From positions 35,937,239-36,001,238 of the forward strand of contig CM055110.1 in the NCBI GenBank assembly GCA_029204225.1: a DNA stretch of 64,000 nt, given 5' to 3'. Each line of letters starts with the position of its first letter. The first letter of the stretch is position 1. Both the position numbers and the translations under genes were made by a program. Source of the DNA: Diphasiastrum complanatum. Taxonomy: Eukaryota; Streptophyta; Lycopodiopsida; Lycopodiales; Lycopodiaceae. The notes below the pieces were generated by a model. It was not told the origin of the DNA and ran no database searches. It saw only the letters and a list, made by a program, of their open reading frames with translations. This document shows, piece by piece, positions 22,001 through 32,389 of the stretch.

Positions 22001-24866
22001 TTGATCATCTAGTTGTCCTATAATCCATATAGAATATTGTCTCTTGCTCCCAACACTGGAGAATTCATTTATTTGGATGACTTGCATGTCTATCAAATGG
22101 ATTCCACAATCCACACCTGATCTTGTGATCTAAATGGAAGAATTTAAATGGTTCAATATTACATTCTGATCCTTTCTGGTTAATGATAAGCTTCAAATCC
22201 CTCTGGATCCCAGAGCATTAACTCTAGGGACAAGCTTCTATCCATTAACAGATCCAATGTAATCCATGTATCAGATTCTACTTCTAACATCACAATTGAC
22301 ATCCAAAACTGAGGATAGCTCAATGGTTACAAAGATATCAATTATGAATTCAACTAAATGAATTCTATTCAGGAAATTAACATCTGGTGTTAAGCAATTA
22401 TTTACAGGGATTAACAAAATCCTAACTACAAAATACATTTCCCGATCACACTTACTACCACTGATGTCCATTCTTCTTCCCTCCTTAGAATTTTTAGTTC
22501 CCTGAAAATCATTTAAGGTACTAAGAAGACGTAACAACATTAGTAAATGTTTAAAATTAACTATTGTAGGAAAAAGTCTGAAATAATTACATTTCTATCC
22601 TATACCTGGGCTGAATTACTGATATACCAAAAATCATCTACTACTATGAAAAACACTACTAGTCTGATCTTTTGAATATAATTCACCATAGGATTTAACT
22701 GGAAATAGAATTAGTTTTTTATCTCCTATTATAATGATTTTCCCAATAAAATTTGACTGTTTTTCCTTTTCATTGACTGGTCTGGCATTACTCCAATGTT
22801 GACCTTAACTATCCAAACTTTGAATATGAAATTACATGAATGGAGATCCTAGCAATAGGATTTTAGTAATTCTTAATCTGTATCCAATCAAATCTAACTG
22901 TTCAAATAAAGAGTACCATTACCACTCATTTTGTCTGGTTATTTCATATTGTTTGATGGTTTTTAATTTAAATTTGACAAGTATCTTACACAAATGTTCA
23001 CTTGACCCATTTTCAATGATCAATATCGATTAGAAATATATTGGACAAGTAACAGATTTCAAATTCAACCAAGTTCGAAATTCAATGGAAAAGGAAAAAT
23101 TCAATTTTAACTTTCAACTTGGGAAGAACTTAGCTTCCAAAGTTTAGTCACCACCAAGCATAGTACCAGAAAAATTAAATTTTCTTTAACCAAGTACCGT
23201 TTCGGAAAGGTAACCCATGAGGAACGAATATCTTGCTGTCAATTCTAAATCTATGAACCGAATTCATAGATGGCATGTTAGGATAGCAAAATTTTATTGT
23301 TACCTCCAATGGTTATGGCCTAGAGAATCAATAATTATTCTCAAAGAGTAGCCAATGATGTAATGCCTATTACGAATCACAAGCTCCCCTCACATGTAAA
23401 ACAATCCAAGGCTAATTTTAAACCCACAACGGCTTACTTGGATAACATAAAAGAAAAACCCATGGAGAGTCTCTCAACTAAGCAAAAGCCCATAAAACTT
23501 TTGAGGCAATCAACCCTCTTCCAATCGCAAACCCTAAAAATCAAAAGAATAAGAGGTGAAAAACCCCTAACTGCCACCACTCATTCTGGAGAGAAGGCCT
23601 CTCAGCAGCGGCCCTCATCGAGAGAACCCAAATGTACGCTCCTTGCATATTCACATGCCTTCCCCTACTGATTGATCGGCTGCCTACTGCGCTTCTGGCC
23701 CAGACTCCCCTGCTTCTTCATCACAATAAGTTACCTTGCCTACATGCTCTCATGGAAAACAAACAGAGGATACTTAAATTATTCTGCTGGACATTAGAGT
23801 TTCAGAGGCACCCATGTTCCAATATCGAAGAGCGCAAGTTTAATACCAATGAAGATCCAACCGGAGAGGAGTAGCGAACAGTAGTTTCAAGCAACCATAC
23901 ACAACACAACCGTTTTCTATCTGCCACAAAATTCTAGTAGATCAACTACCGAGAAGGCGGCTGTTGGGTATCAATTTGGTTTCTGAAGGCTTTAACCAAT
24001 TAAGAGATCAAAAATGAATTTGGAACATGGTTACATGCATTCTGCCACAGGGGTTACTTCAGTCACGATCCTACTCCAAGCTTTTCCCATTTTGCAGAAA
24101 CATCGGTTCCACAACAAAGACAGCGAACCTCAAACGGAGGAAGGTTTTCCAGGGATTTTTCTGCTTGCAAGTCTCTTAATCCCAAACACTGATTATTCTT
24201 ATGTTCACGTACAGATTATACTACAACTTCAACTGGTAGGCTTGCATGAACATAAAAAATTGTGCTTGGTTGACCTTACATAATCCAGGAATTGGATTAA
24301 ACTCCCCTTATTACAGCTTATCATCAGCAATCACATAAAGGATAGAACACAACAATTTCCACACTATGTTAATACTTAGCAGTTTTCTAGAGGATTGATT
24401 TATTGAAACTAATTCCACATCCTCTGCTTGCACACATCAGAATAACAACATGATGTCGACTTTCAAAATCATCAACCATGAATCTGATCTGTTATTAACA
24501 ATAAAGACATTGCATGTATCATAATCCTCACGTGTATGTGACTCTTCTTAAAGCTGCTACTATGATTGCTAAAAATTAGGCAATCATGTAAAGAAAAACA
24601 TTCTACATCCCCTGAAAGCTTTCTCAAGAAACCTGGATATCACCAATGAATTTACACAAATTCTCAGCACTTTATCAAAGTCAAGAAAGTAGAATAGCAC
24701 TCTACCTATTTCGAAAAGTATGATTCCTTATCCAAAATTTATGAATCCAACTCCATAATTCCCTTGAGAAAATAACACTCCATCCGGGATGTAAATCCAA
24801 GCGCCTCAAACTTCCAAATTGATGTAGGCTTGTCTCCATCCTAATCCAAGACCGCATCTTAGCCGT
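19038..24866 (-). other. 5.8-kb internal domain of the LARD-like element, apparently non-coding
   Basis: The sequence is AT-rich, with stops in all frames. Minus frames 21926-22114 (with SIWIIGQLDDQWISRILDKA) and 22271-22540 look composition-wise like old coding sequence, but I cannot assign them. A stretch at 20610-20690 reappears at 57165-57236. Region 23360-24300 is more GC-rich and open on the plus strand, again without a motif. Confidence 0.65.
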
Positions 24867-24879
24867 GTTTTGATACCAA
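24867..24879 (-). promoter_or_regulatory. primer-binding site of the LARD-like element
   Basis: Minus-strand TTGGTATCAAAAC directly follows the 5' LTR. It is the initiator tRNA-Met-type site TGGTATCA with a divergent tail. Confidence 0.75.
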
Positions 24880-25357
24880 TGTAAAGACCCTAAAGAATTG
24901 TCCCTAAGATGAGGATAGGAGAATACAATAAGAGAGACTATGGAGCCAAACCGCCCAACCAATCCTAGATCAAACCAGGATCTAGCCCCCAAGCCATGCC
25001 ATGTGAAGCAAGAAGAGAAGAGAGAAACTGGTAATCTAAACCCAATATGTCGACGGGAGAATCTCTACCTCATTATATAGAGAGTAGAGTCCTGTGCATG
25101 AAACCATGCAACTCCCATGCAGGTCAACTATAAATAGATCACATCTCTTCATGCAGTCCTCCTGCCTATATCTGTCACATAGACATGTAATACTCCATAT
25201 GTCTCAATTAGAGTTTTTGGGTCCTCTCAAGATAATTAGTCACAAACAGGCCTTGACATGGAATTAAATCACGGCGTGACCAATAATCTTGAACACTAGA
25301 GGGCCGGTCTACCATATTAGGACTATTCCAGGTCCTTAACTAAACATGGCCATAACA
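24880..25357 (-). repeat. 5' LTR of the LARD-like element
   Basis: It aligns end to end with 18548-19024, with roughly 35 differences by eye and one 1-bp length difference. Confidence 0.9.
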
Positions 25358-25362
25358 ATCAT

Positions 25363-25500
25363 GACTAATAAACACCTGAGGGACGAAGCGATCAGGTACC
25401 TATCATTGTCGTGCAGACCTTCGAACTGAAATCATAAAATTTGTCTTCAAGGAAGATGTGAAGATTATTAAAATATTATCTTCCTATCTCGAGTTTGGGG
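25363..25500 (-). pseudogene. copia C2 pol, linker before RT
   Basis: Reading leftward and skipping the LARD plus one target copy, the frame gives QVFISHDQPTTVAEAL, which joins the RT start at 18540. Upstream residues are of the R-R-S-A-R type seen in copia linkers. This shows the LARD landed in an already existing copia. The right limit of recognisable coding is near 25500. Confidence 0.65.
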
Positions 25501-25793
25501 TCATGTCCATGATAATTTCCACTAGATTTCATGTTGTACATATAAGGAGTGTGAATTGAGCACATATCCTTCTAGTGTAGTTCGGATTTGAGTTAGATAG
25601 GTTCAATTATGATGACATGCAGATGTTTTGATAGCATGCAAAGTCTTACTGTATGCATGCAAGCCACATGCAATCAGTGCATGCAACATGCAAAGTAGTT
25701 TCTGTGATCTACACATGTCTAGGAATTTTATGAGTTGACATGCAGTACATGCACCATACATGCATGCAGTTACACATGTGGATCTCTGGTAGG
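25501..25793. other. no gene; CATGCA-rich stretch
   Basis: Between C2 and the next LTR, CATGCA/TGCATG words recur many times (25616-25770). No element boundary or frame was recognised. Confidence 0.5.
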
Positions 25794-26185
25794 TGAATTA
25801 GTTCAGTTAAGTGGACTTTCCATGCAACTTCACTGTAGGAATTCGAGTCTCTCTCATGTAGGGAAAGCTGGGCATGTTTTGCCATATTGTGAATATTGAG
25901 ATTTTGGTGTTTTGAACTCATTCTCTCTCTACCCGAGTTTTCTATGTATGATTTTCTCTCTCTACCCAAGAGCAGCCTCTTTTTCCCATACTGAACACTT
26001 AGAATTATTTCTAACATTCATTTCTCATAGTGAAGAGTTAGATTTTTTCATCAGATGTATGCCATTGTTCTCTTGCCTTAGATTTTTCAAGCATATTGTT
26101 CTTTGATCAATCTTGTGCAATCACAACACCTCAGTAAGATCCTGTAGGGTGTGTGGTGAAGTTCACATGTGCTAAGAACTTCACA
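25794..26185 (+). repeat. left LTR of copia I (392 bp)
   Basis: It starts TGAATTAGTTCAGTTAAGTG and ends AACTTCACA, directly before a PBS. It is the reverse complement of 27980-28367 over its full length. Confidence 0.9.
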
Positions 26186-26197
26186 TGGTATCAGAAC
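26186..26197 (+). promoter_or_regulatory. primer-binding site of copia I
   Basis: TGGTATCAGAAC directly abuts the LTR end; initiator tRNA-Met type with one change. Confidence 0.85.
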
Positions 26198-26512
26198 TTC
26201 ATGCTTTGAAGAGGTGAGGGTGTATACATCAGATCATCAGTGTTTTTGCTTGCAGGAACTCGGATTTTGGAGAAGGATTCAAACTCGCTGAAAAACAAGC
26301 AATCTGTGGATCATAAGTGGATCAAATCAAGGCTGATCTGATCCAACAGAGCTCTGTACGGACATAGAGCTCACACGTGTGAAATCAACCCTCATTAATG
26401 AGTGCTACTTCTCAAGGAATGATCCAAATTTGATGTTCTATAGCCTGTTGGATAGGTATTGGAGAGTAGAATGTGTTGCTCTTGTTTCTAAATCAATTTG
26501 ATTTGGTTTTAG

Positions 26513-27194
26513 AAGAGTTTTAGGATCAACAAATTCAGTAGAGACGATTTTCACATGTGGAAATTCAAGATGAGGATGATCTTGATTGAAAAGGAGCTAT
26601 GGGGATACATAACTGGTTCGCTAGCCAGACCGGTGGAACCAAAAATGCTATCAGCATGGGAAGCAAAGGATGGCAAAGCTCTTTCCTTTGTATCATTGAA
26701 TCTGAAAGATACTCAGATAGCTCATGTATCAAATGGTACCACCTCCAAGGAAGCGTGAGATATTTTTAACAAGCATTTATGAGACTTCATATGTATCGAC
26801 TCGTCTCTTTCTGAGAAAGAAGATCCTTGCTCTCAAAATGAGCGAAGGCACCTCAGTCAGTGATTATTTGAATGAATTCAAGCACTTGTTGAATCAACTT
26901 GCTGCAATAGATTCGCCTATGTTAGAAGAGAACTCTATGATGTCTCTACTAGCCAGCCTTCCATCCTCCTACGACAATCTGGTATTGTTTATAAGCAATA
27001 CTCCTGCATTGTCTTTGCAAAAGTTGACAACAAGCCTATTACAAGAAGAAGTACAGAGAAAGAGCTTATCTACGACAAGTACGAAGACAATGGCCTTGTA
27101 CTCCAATAAGCAGCAGTCCAAGAAGAAGAAGAACTTCAAGGACAAGAAGACAAATGCAAAGCAATCAGATTCAACGCAACCGCAACAACCGTAG
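26513..27194 (+). pseudogene. gag: copia gag (I)
   Basis: FSRDDFHMWKFKMRMILIEK and ELWGYI form the DUF4219-like start; a UBN2-type domain follows with VSDYLNEFKHLLNQLAAID and a Lys-rich tail. A TGA near 26758 and a frameshift separate the two halves (26555-26758 and 26724-27194). Expected role: capsid protein. Confidence 0.88.
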
Positions 27195-27233
27195 AACAGT
27201 CGACATCAAAAACCTGCCAAGACCACATTATTT

Positions 27234-27275
27234 TGTAGATACTGCCAAAGATCAAATCACGACATCAAAGATTGT
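27234..27275 (+). pseudogene. CCHC zinc knuckle of copia I gag
   Basis: Translation in the frame starting at 27234 gives CRYCQRSNHDIKDC, a complete CX2CX4HX4C knuckle. It is out of frame with the preceding Gag (one base shift near 27231). Confidence 0.85.
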
Positions 27276-27399
27276 CGGATTTCCAAGCACAACGAAGCCA
27301 AAGAGAAGATACAGCAGTACCAAGAAAGAGGCTTTGATTTTGTTAGAAATTTTGAAGAAGAGATCAAGGCGCTGATGGTACAAGACAAACCCATTAGAA

Positions 27400-27760
27400 T
27401 TGTCATGGACTGGTATCTCAATTCCGGTGCTTCTCAACATATGACACCATGCAAATGCCTATTCAAATATCTCACAAATACACATTCGAAGTATGTCTAC
27501 TTCGATGACTCAAGCACACTGCAGATTGGAGGCAAATGATCAATACACCTCTACCTTTCAAATGGTAAATTAACCTTGTTTAAGGATGTACTGTACGTAT
27601 CCAAACTGACAAAGAATTTACTATCAGTCAGCAAGCTCACTGATCAGGGCTATAGAGCCTTGTTCAATTCAAAACAATGTACCATTTTAGATAAGAACTA
27701 TAAAAAAGTCATCTTTACACACATAAAAGAAAATATTCTAGTACGAAGGCAGTTGACCCC
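27400..27760 (+). pseudogene. copia protease, catalytic Asp changed to Asn (I)
   Basis: WYLNSGASQHMTPC is the copia protease active site, in which LDSGAS is invariant; the Asp codon at 27420-27422 is AAT (Asn). The second half has LFKDVLYVSKLTKNLLSVSK. A TGA near 27537 interrupts the frame. With the catalytic Asp lost, the enzyme is inactive. Confidence 0.88.
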
Positions 27761-27968
27761 AAAACTCTGGTTGAAGCCTACTACTGCTACAAACCAATTC
27801 TAAACCACCTACGTGTGTTCGGATGTCTCTACTATGTATAGATCTCGTCTGATTTGAGGAAGAAACTTGACCTTGTAAGTTGTAAGTACATTTTCATTGG
27901 CTACTCTACATCACATAAAAATATCACATTTATGATGATGACACATGCCAGATCACAGTCAGTCGACG
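27761..27968 (+). pseudogene. copia integrase C-terminal fragment (I)
   Basis: After a deletion of the catalytic core the sequence resumes in integrase: HLRVFGCLYYV, SSDLRKKLDLVSCKYIFIGY, then (with a shift) KYHIYDDDTCQITVSR. It breaks off exactly at the inverted-LTR junction. Confidence 0.85.
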
Positions 27969-27979
27969 CTCTGATACAA
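27969..27979 (-). promoter_or_regulatory. second primer-binding site of copia I, inverted
   Basis: Minus-strand TTGTATCAGAG follows the inner end of the right LTR (27980). It matches TGGTATCAGAG with one change. Its presence shows that the right copy is a 5' LTR plus PBS, not a flipped 3' LTR. Confidence 0.75.
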
Positions 27980-28367
27980 TGTGAAGTTTTTAGCACGTGT
28001 GAACTTCACCACACACCCTACAGGATCTTACTGAGGTGTTGTGATTGCACAAGATTGATCAAAGAACAGTATGCTTGAAAAATCTAAGACAAGAGCACAA
28101 TGGCATACATCTGATGAAAAAATCTAACTCTTTACTATGAGAAATGAATGTCAGAAATAATTTTAAGTGTTCAATATGGGAAAAAGAGACTGCTCTCGGG
28201 TAGAGAGATAAAACATACATAGAAAACTCGGGTAGAGAGAGAATGAGTCCAAAATACCAAAATCTCAATATTCACAATATGGCAAAACCCCAGCTTTCCC
28301 TACATGAGAGAGACTCAAATTCCTACAGTGGAGTTGCATGGAAAGTCCACTTAACTGAACTAATTCA
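27980..28367 (-). repeat. right, inverted LTR of copia I (388 bp)
   Basis: It is full length and antiparallel to 25794-26185, starting with TGTGAAG and ending with CTAATTCA on the plus strand. Confidence 0.9.
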
Positions 28368-28380
28368 CACTTTTTGAAAG

Positions 28381-28887
28381 TGTGGGAAAGTTAGAATGCG
28401 AGTTTGAGTAGATTCAATTTGAATAGTTGGGTACATTGAATCTAGACCCAAAATTAGTAGGGTTAGCATTCTGGTGGGAAAGCCAAGTGGCCAAATAAGG
28501 TTTGGACCTGTTATAAAAGGATGTAACTCATGGAGGGAGTGATCTTCTCTCTTCTCTATTTCATTTCATGCTTATACATGGTCCTCTTGGGTTCTACTAT
28601 CCATTGGTGCACTATCTTGGTGATTGCTTGCAATTCTATGTGTAAAATGATCTATATTTGTTATTTTTGGATCCACACATGTGAATTACAATAGCTTGCT
28701 GGTTTTGTACGGAAAACAATAGTACATAATCATTTCATTCAAGTTTGATCAAGTTCTATTAGTTTTTGCATCTCAAATTTTGTGTAGATGCTGATTTTTT
28801 TACATTGGTGAGATTGGTAGTGTATTTCTCTTTCTAACCAAAGATTATTCAAGTAGATTGGATCTTAAGGATCTGAAATCTGTCACA
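28381..28887 (+). repeat. 5' LTR of copia F (left end approximate)
   Basis: It ends ATCTGTCACA before a perfect PBS. TTATAAAAGG near 28510 is the likely TATA box. The left end TGTGGGAAAG is the best TG start; no 3' LTR was found to check it. Confidence 0.65.
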
Positions 28888-28899
28888 TGGTATCAGAGC
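28888..28899 (+). promoter_or_regulatory. primer-binding site of copia F
   Basis: TGGTATCAGAGC is a perfect initiator tRNA-Met site directly after the LTR. Confidence 0.9.
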
Positions 28900-29487
28900 T
28901 TGTGTTTCAGGTTATGAAGGAGGAAATCAGATCTATCAATGATTTGGTGAAGATATCAAGTCTAGAGCATGCTAGAGAGGATTCTACATCAAAATCGAGT
29001 TTTTTGCTTTTGTAGTTGGATCTTTTGTAGATCAAAACACTAAATAGGTCAATATACTTGTTCAATTCTGATTTTTGAATTCACACACTGGATTTGACCA
29101 ATTTTTGGATCATTGGTTCAGCCTAAGTGGTGGCTTATAGATTGCATATCAAATTTTCGGCATTTGCATGTAGATATGGAATAGTCAATTTTTTGTGATT
29201 TTGTCAAAACCCTAATTTTGATTGGATCTCTAGATAGTGAGGTTGCTAGACCTCATTTTAGTGTGTTTCAATCTTAGGAAGTGGCAAAAGTCATTAGATT
29301 GAGGATAGATCATAGGTTAATCAAGATTCCATGATTCTATGTGTTGATTTGCTTGGATAAGTGCTAGAAGAGAATTCGTGAGATAGTTTCAAATCTTGGT
29401 GATTTCTTTTGAAAGCATTTGTTGTTGTTCAAAGGAATACTTTGTGCATTGAAGCAGGTTGTAAGAGAAGATCATGTCATTGCTACA
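28900..29487 (+). other. leader of copia F
   Basis: About 590 bp between PBS and the gag start; no coding frame. Confidence 0.6.
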
Positions 29488-30253
29488 TGGCAACCTCAAT
29501 TGGAGTCATGTTGGAAGCCAATGATAGGCTTACCTCAAGTAGCTATTCATTGTGGAAAGTGAGTATGGAGTCACTTCTTGAGATGAATGATGTTTTGGAT
29601 ATTGTTATAGATTTGGAGGAGAGACCAGCAACACAACAAGATCAATTGAGGTATGACAAGAGGGCCAAGAAGTCTCTACACATGATAAAGATGAATGTTA
29701 CAAATGAACTTCTCAAGGAAGTTGGTAAGTGCACATCATCTTTGGAAGCTTGGAATTCATTGAAGAAGCTTTATGAATCCAAGTCTTCTACTAGAGTGTT
29801 GACTCTAAGAAGGCAAATCTCTTCTTGTTTGCAAAAGAATGAAGAAAGTCCAAGTACTTTTGTTTTGAGAATGAAAGCATTGAATGATGAGTTAGCTTGC
29901 ATAGATGAAAGCATTAAGGAAGGATAGCTTATTCAAGTGATTCTTAATGGCTTGTTGGATGCTCATGCTAACATTGTTCAAAGTATTGCTATTCAAAAGA
30001 CTTTGCCAAGTTTGATGGATCTTCAAGAGATCTTGATCAATGAGGAATATTCAAGCAAGAGGTGGATCTACATCGACACTTCAAGAGGATGCTATGTTCA
30101 CAAAGGGCAAAACCAAAAGCAAGTGGTCTAAAGGGCAAGATCAAGTGGATGCTTCTTCAAGTGGCAAAAAGAAGGATAGATCAAAGCTCAAGTGCTTCTA
30201 TTGTGGCATCAAAGGACACTTTGCAAGTGAGTGCTAGAAGAGAAAGACTACTT
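29488..30253 (+). pseudogene. gag: copia F gag, first copy
   Basis: The likely start is ATG at 29488 (MATSIGVMLEANDRLTSSSY), because the open stretch upstream is leader. Then come a DUF4219-like segment, RRQISSCLQKNEESPSTFV and DDELACIDESIKEG-type UBN2 sequence. A TAG at 29925 replaces the GAG found in the second copy. The zinc knuckle CFYCGIKGHFASEC (frame of 30040-30237) is intact. Confidence 0.88.
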
Positions 30254-30700
30254 CTAGAGTGTTGACTCTAAGAAGGCAAATCTTTTCTTGTTTGCAAAAG
30301 AATGAAGAAAGTCCAAGTACTTTTGTTTTGTGAATGAAATCATTGAATGATGAGTTAGCTTGCATAGATGAAAGCATTAAGGAAGGAGAGCTTATTCAAG
30401 TGATTATTAATGGCTTGTTGGATGCTCATGCTAACATTGTTCAAAGTATTGCTATTCAAAAGACTTTGCCAAGTTTGATAGATCTTCAAGAGATCTTGAT
30501 CAATGAGGAATATAGGCTTCAAGCAAGAGGTGGATCTACATCGACACTTCAAGAGGATGCTATGTTCACAAAGGGCAAAACCAAAAGTAAGTGGCCTAAA
30601 GGGCAAGATCAAGTGGCAAAAAGAAGGATAGATCAAAGCTCAAGTGCTTCTATTGTGGCATCAAAGGAAACTTTGCAAGTGAGTGCTACAAGAAGAAGAG
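29791..30700 (+). repeat. tandem duplication within copia F gag (period about 463 bp)
   Basis: CTAGAGTGTTGACTCTAAGA occurs at 29791 and 30254, and homology continues to the zinc knuckle in both copies. Copy 2 has a 16-bp deletion near 30616, a small insertion near 30515 and several substitutions. Copy 1 carries a nonsense codon where copy 2 reads Glu. Confidence 0.92.
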
Positions 30701-31140
30701 AGATCGAGGAGACAAGCAAGGTAATCCTACTCTTGATGAGGATGGTTTGGATGTTCAAGATCATAAATGATGATGCTTTTGTGATGTCTTCATGTATGCT
30801 TGCTAATGATGGAGATCTAGATCCTTGGTGGATTGATAGTGGAGCAAGTTCACACATGACCTTTCACAAAGAGTACTTCACTTCTTTTTTGGCATATGTA
30901 AATGACAAGAGGGTGATCTACACGGCCAATGATGGTGAGTGTGCGATCAAAGGGATTAGCACAATTCCTATTTTTCTCTCTACAAATAGGAATGTTCATT
31001 TGGAGGATGTCTTTCTTATTCCATCTATTACCAAGAATTTGCTTAGTGTGAGTCAAATGCTAAGTAAGGGCCTCAAGGTGGAGTTTGATGGAGATGCTTG
31101 TTTGATCAAAAGGAAGGATGTCTTGATTGGAAAAGGTTAA
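30254..31140 (+). pseudogene. copia F gag, second copy, with protease
   Basis: The frame 30334-31140 runs from the duplicated Gag through a shifted knuckle region into a copia protease: WWIDSGASSHMTFHKEYF with the catalytic Asp intact, then HLEDVFLIPSITKNLLSVSQ. The second-copy zinc knuckle reads CFYCGIKGNFASEC in its proper frame, so the zinc-binding His is Asn. The 16-bp deletion throws the knuckle out of frame. Coding ends at 31140. Confidence 0.88.
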
Positions 31141-31240
31141 AGGCAAGGGAAGTTGTTCAAACTTGATGCTTGTGTTATTGCTAAAGCTACATTGGTGAGC
31201 ATTGTTTTGATGTTGGATTTGTACTAGCATTTGACCATAG

Positions 31241-31658
31241 AACTTTGATCCATCATAAGAATGATCTTTCTCCTAAGAAGATACCTCCTTTCAATGATCA
31301 TATACTGCTCAAAATAGAAACAACCATAATTGATATAGAGAATTGTGTCCACTTGGGATGCTTCACTATTTCTTACATCAATTTTACATATCAAGATGTA
31401 ACTAGAACATGAAGAATAAAAAAGAATGTAAATGAAATGATTACATCATGCTTCCAACTCTGGAATCTCTAAAAAAATACAGCGAACAAACAATATATGT
31501 GAGTGATCAATGTTTGCTTGCATGTCTCCTCCTCCTTTGTCCTTTGTTGCCATGTATCCACCATGATACTCCATGAATGAGCTTCCACCTCCATCTTGCC
31601 TCGAGATACCATCATACCTTGATGATTTGACCATGAATGAGTGACATAATGAACCTCC
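31241..31658 (-). repeat. dispersed repeat A, copy 1
   Basis: It matches 48103-48490: CTTTGATCCATC-TAAGAATGATCT, then GGATGCTTCACTATTTCTTA, ATATCAAGATGTAACTAGAA and the CATGAATGA-TGACATAATGA block. Strand is given relative to copia D. In the two loci it has opposite orientation to the flanking copia protease-type sequence. It carries small open frames but no recognised motif. Confidence 0.8.
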
Positions 31659-32385
31659 AATAGCGAGGGAGATAAGGTATACCTTCACCAGTCCAGATAC
31701 ACCCAAAAAATCCTAGAGGACTTTGGGATGCTGAACTGCAAAGGAGCGAACACTCCAATGCTCGTAGGGACGGTGCTGACGAATGATGACTGTCCAAAGA
31801 CTGAGAAAGTGAGAGAACAAATGTAGCTCACACCTTACAGGAAGCTGATAGGATCACTGATGTATCTTGTAGACAGCACACGTCCTGATATTGCTTATGC
31901 AGTATTCAGAATGAGCCAATTCTGCATGAATCCAAGCTCGACACATTGAAAGATTACAAAACAAATTTTGCAATATCTTCAATTAACGAGGGATTATGGC
32001 TTGTGTTATTATCGTGGTGTAGGTTTCAGATACTTTCCTACAGCGGTCAACAAGAAGCAGACCGAGCCCAATCATCCTGCGAAGCAAAGTATGTTGCAGC
32101 AGCAAAGATGGTTAGCGAAATAATCTGGCTAAGACAGTTCCTGGACGAATTGGACGAAACAAGAAATGAGCCCCTGGTCTTGTAGATGGACAACACCTCT
32201 GCAATACACCTAACAAAAGATCCCATGTTTCATTCTAGAACGAAACAAATTGCGATCAAGTACCACTTCATCAGGGATCTAATTGAAAAGAAGATGATGC
32301 AGACCACCTTCATAGGAACGAAAGACATGGTTGCGGACATCTTCACTAAAGCCCTAGACAGTTCAAAGACTATAAGTCATTCACC
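31659..32385 (+). pseudogene. copia A-family RT thumb and RNase H fragment (G)
   Basis: It is homologous to 8140-8935: YTQKILEDFGML-type residues, GSLMYLVDSTRPDIAYAV, then, after an internal deletion of the RNase H start near 32020, KMVSEIIWLRQFLDELDETR and DMVADIFTKAL. Stops at about 31825 and 32183. It begins abruptly at repeat A and ends at another copia piece. Confidence 0.85.
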
Positions 32386-32389
32386 CACT

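Larger units (their letters stand above)
18548..25357 (-). mobile_element. LARD-like LTR retrotransposon, complete, without gag-pol
   Basis: LTRs of 477 and 478 bp (about 93% identical by eye) are flanked by a 5-bp target duplication ATCAT (18543-18547 and 25358-25362). A PBS and a polypurine tract lie at the correct inner positions. The 5.8-kb interior has no recognisable Gag, protease, integrase, RT or RNase H; its longest frames are about 100 codons. This is the definition of a large retrotransposon derivative, which depends on proteins from another element. It sits inside the pol of copia C2, which resumes on both sides. Confidence 0.88.
25794..28367 (+). mobile_element. copia element with inverted LTRs (I)
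   Basis: A plus-strand copia body (PBS, gag, zinc knuckle, protease, integrase tail) has a plus LTR on its left. On its right is a complete LTR of the same family in the opposite direction, itself followed inward by its own PBS. RT and RNase H are absent. The flanks GTAGG and CACTT do not match. Confidence 0.85.

Noticed and set aside
23363-24283. Plus-strand frames of 80-102 codons in the LARD interior as a captured gene
   Set aside because: No domain, no start context, and stops between the pieces; only a mild rise in GC content.
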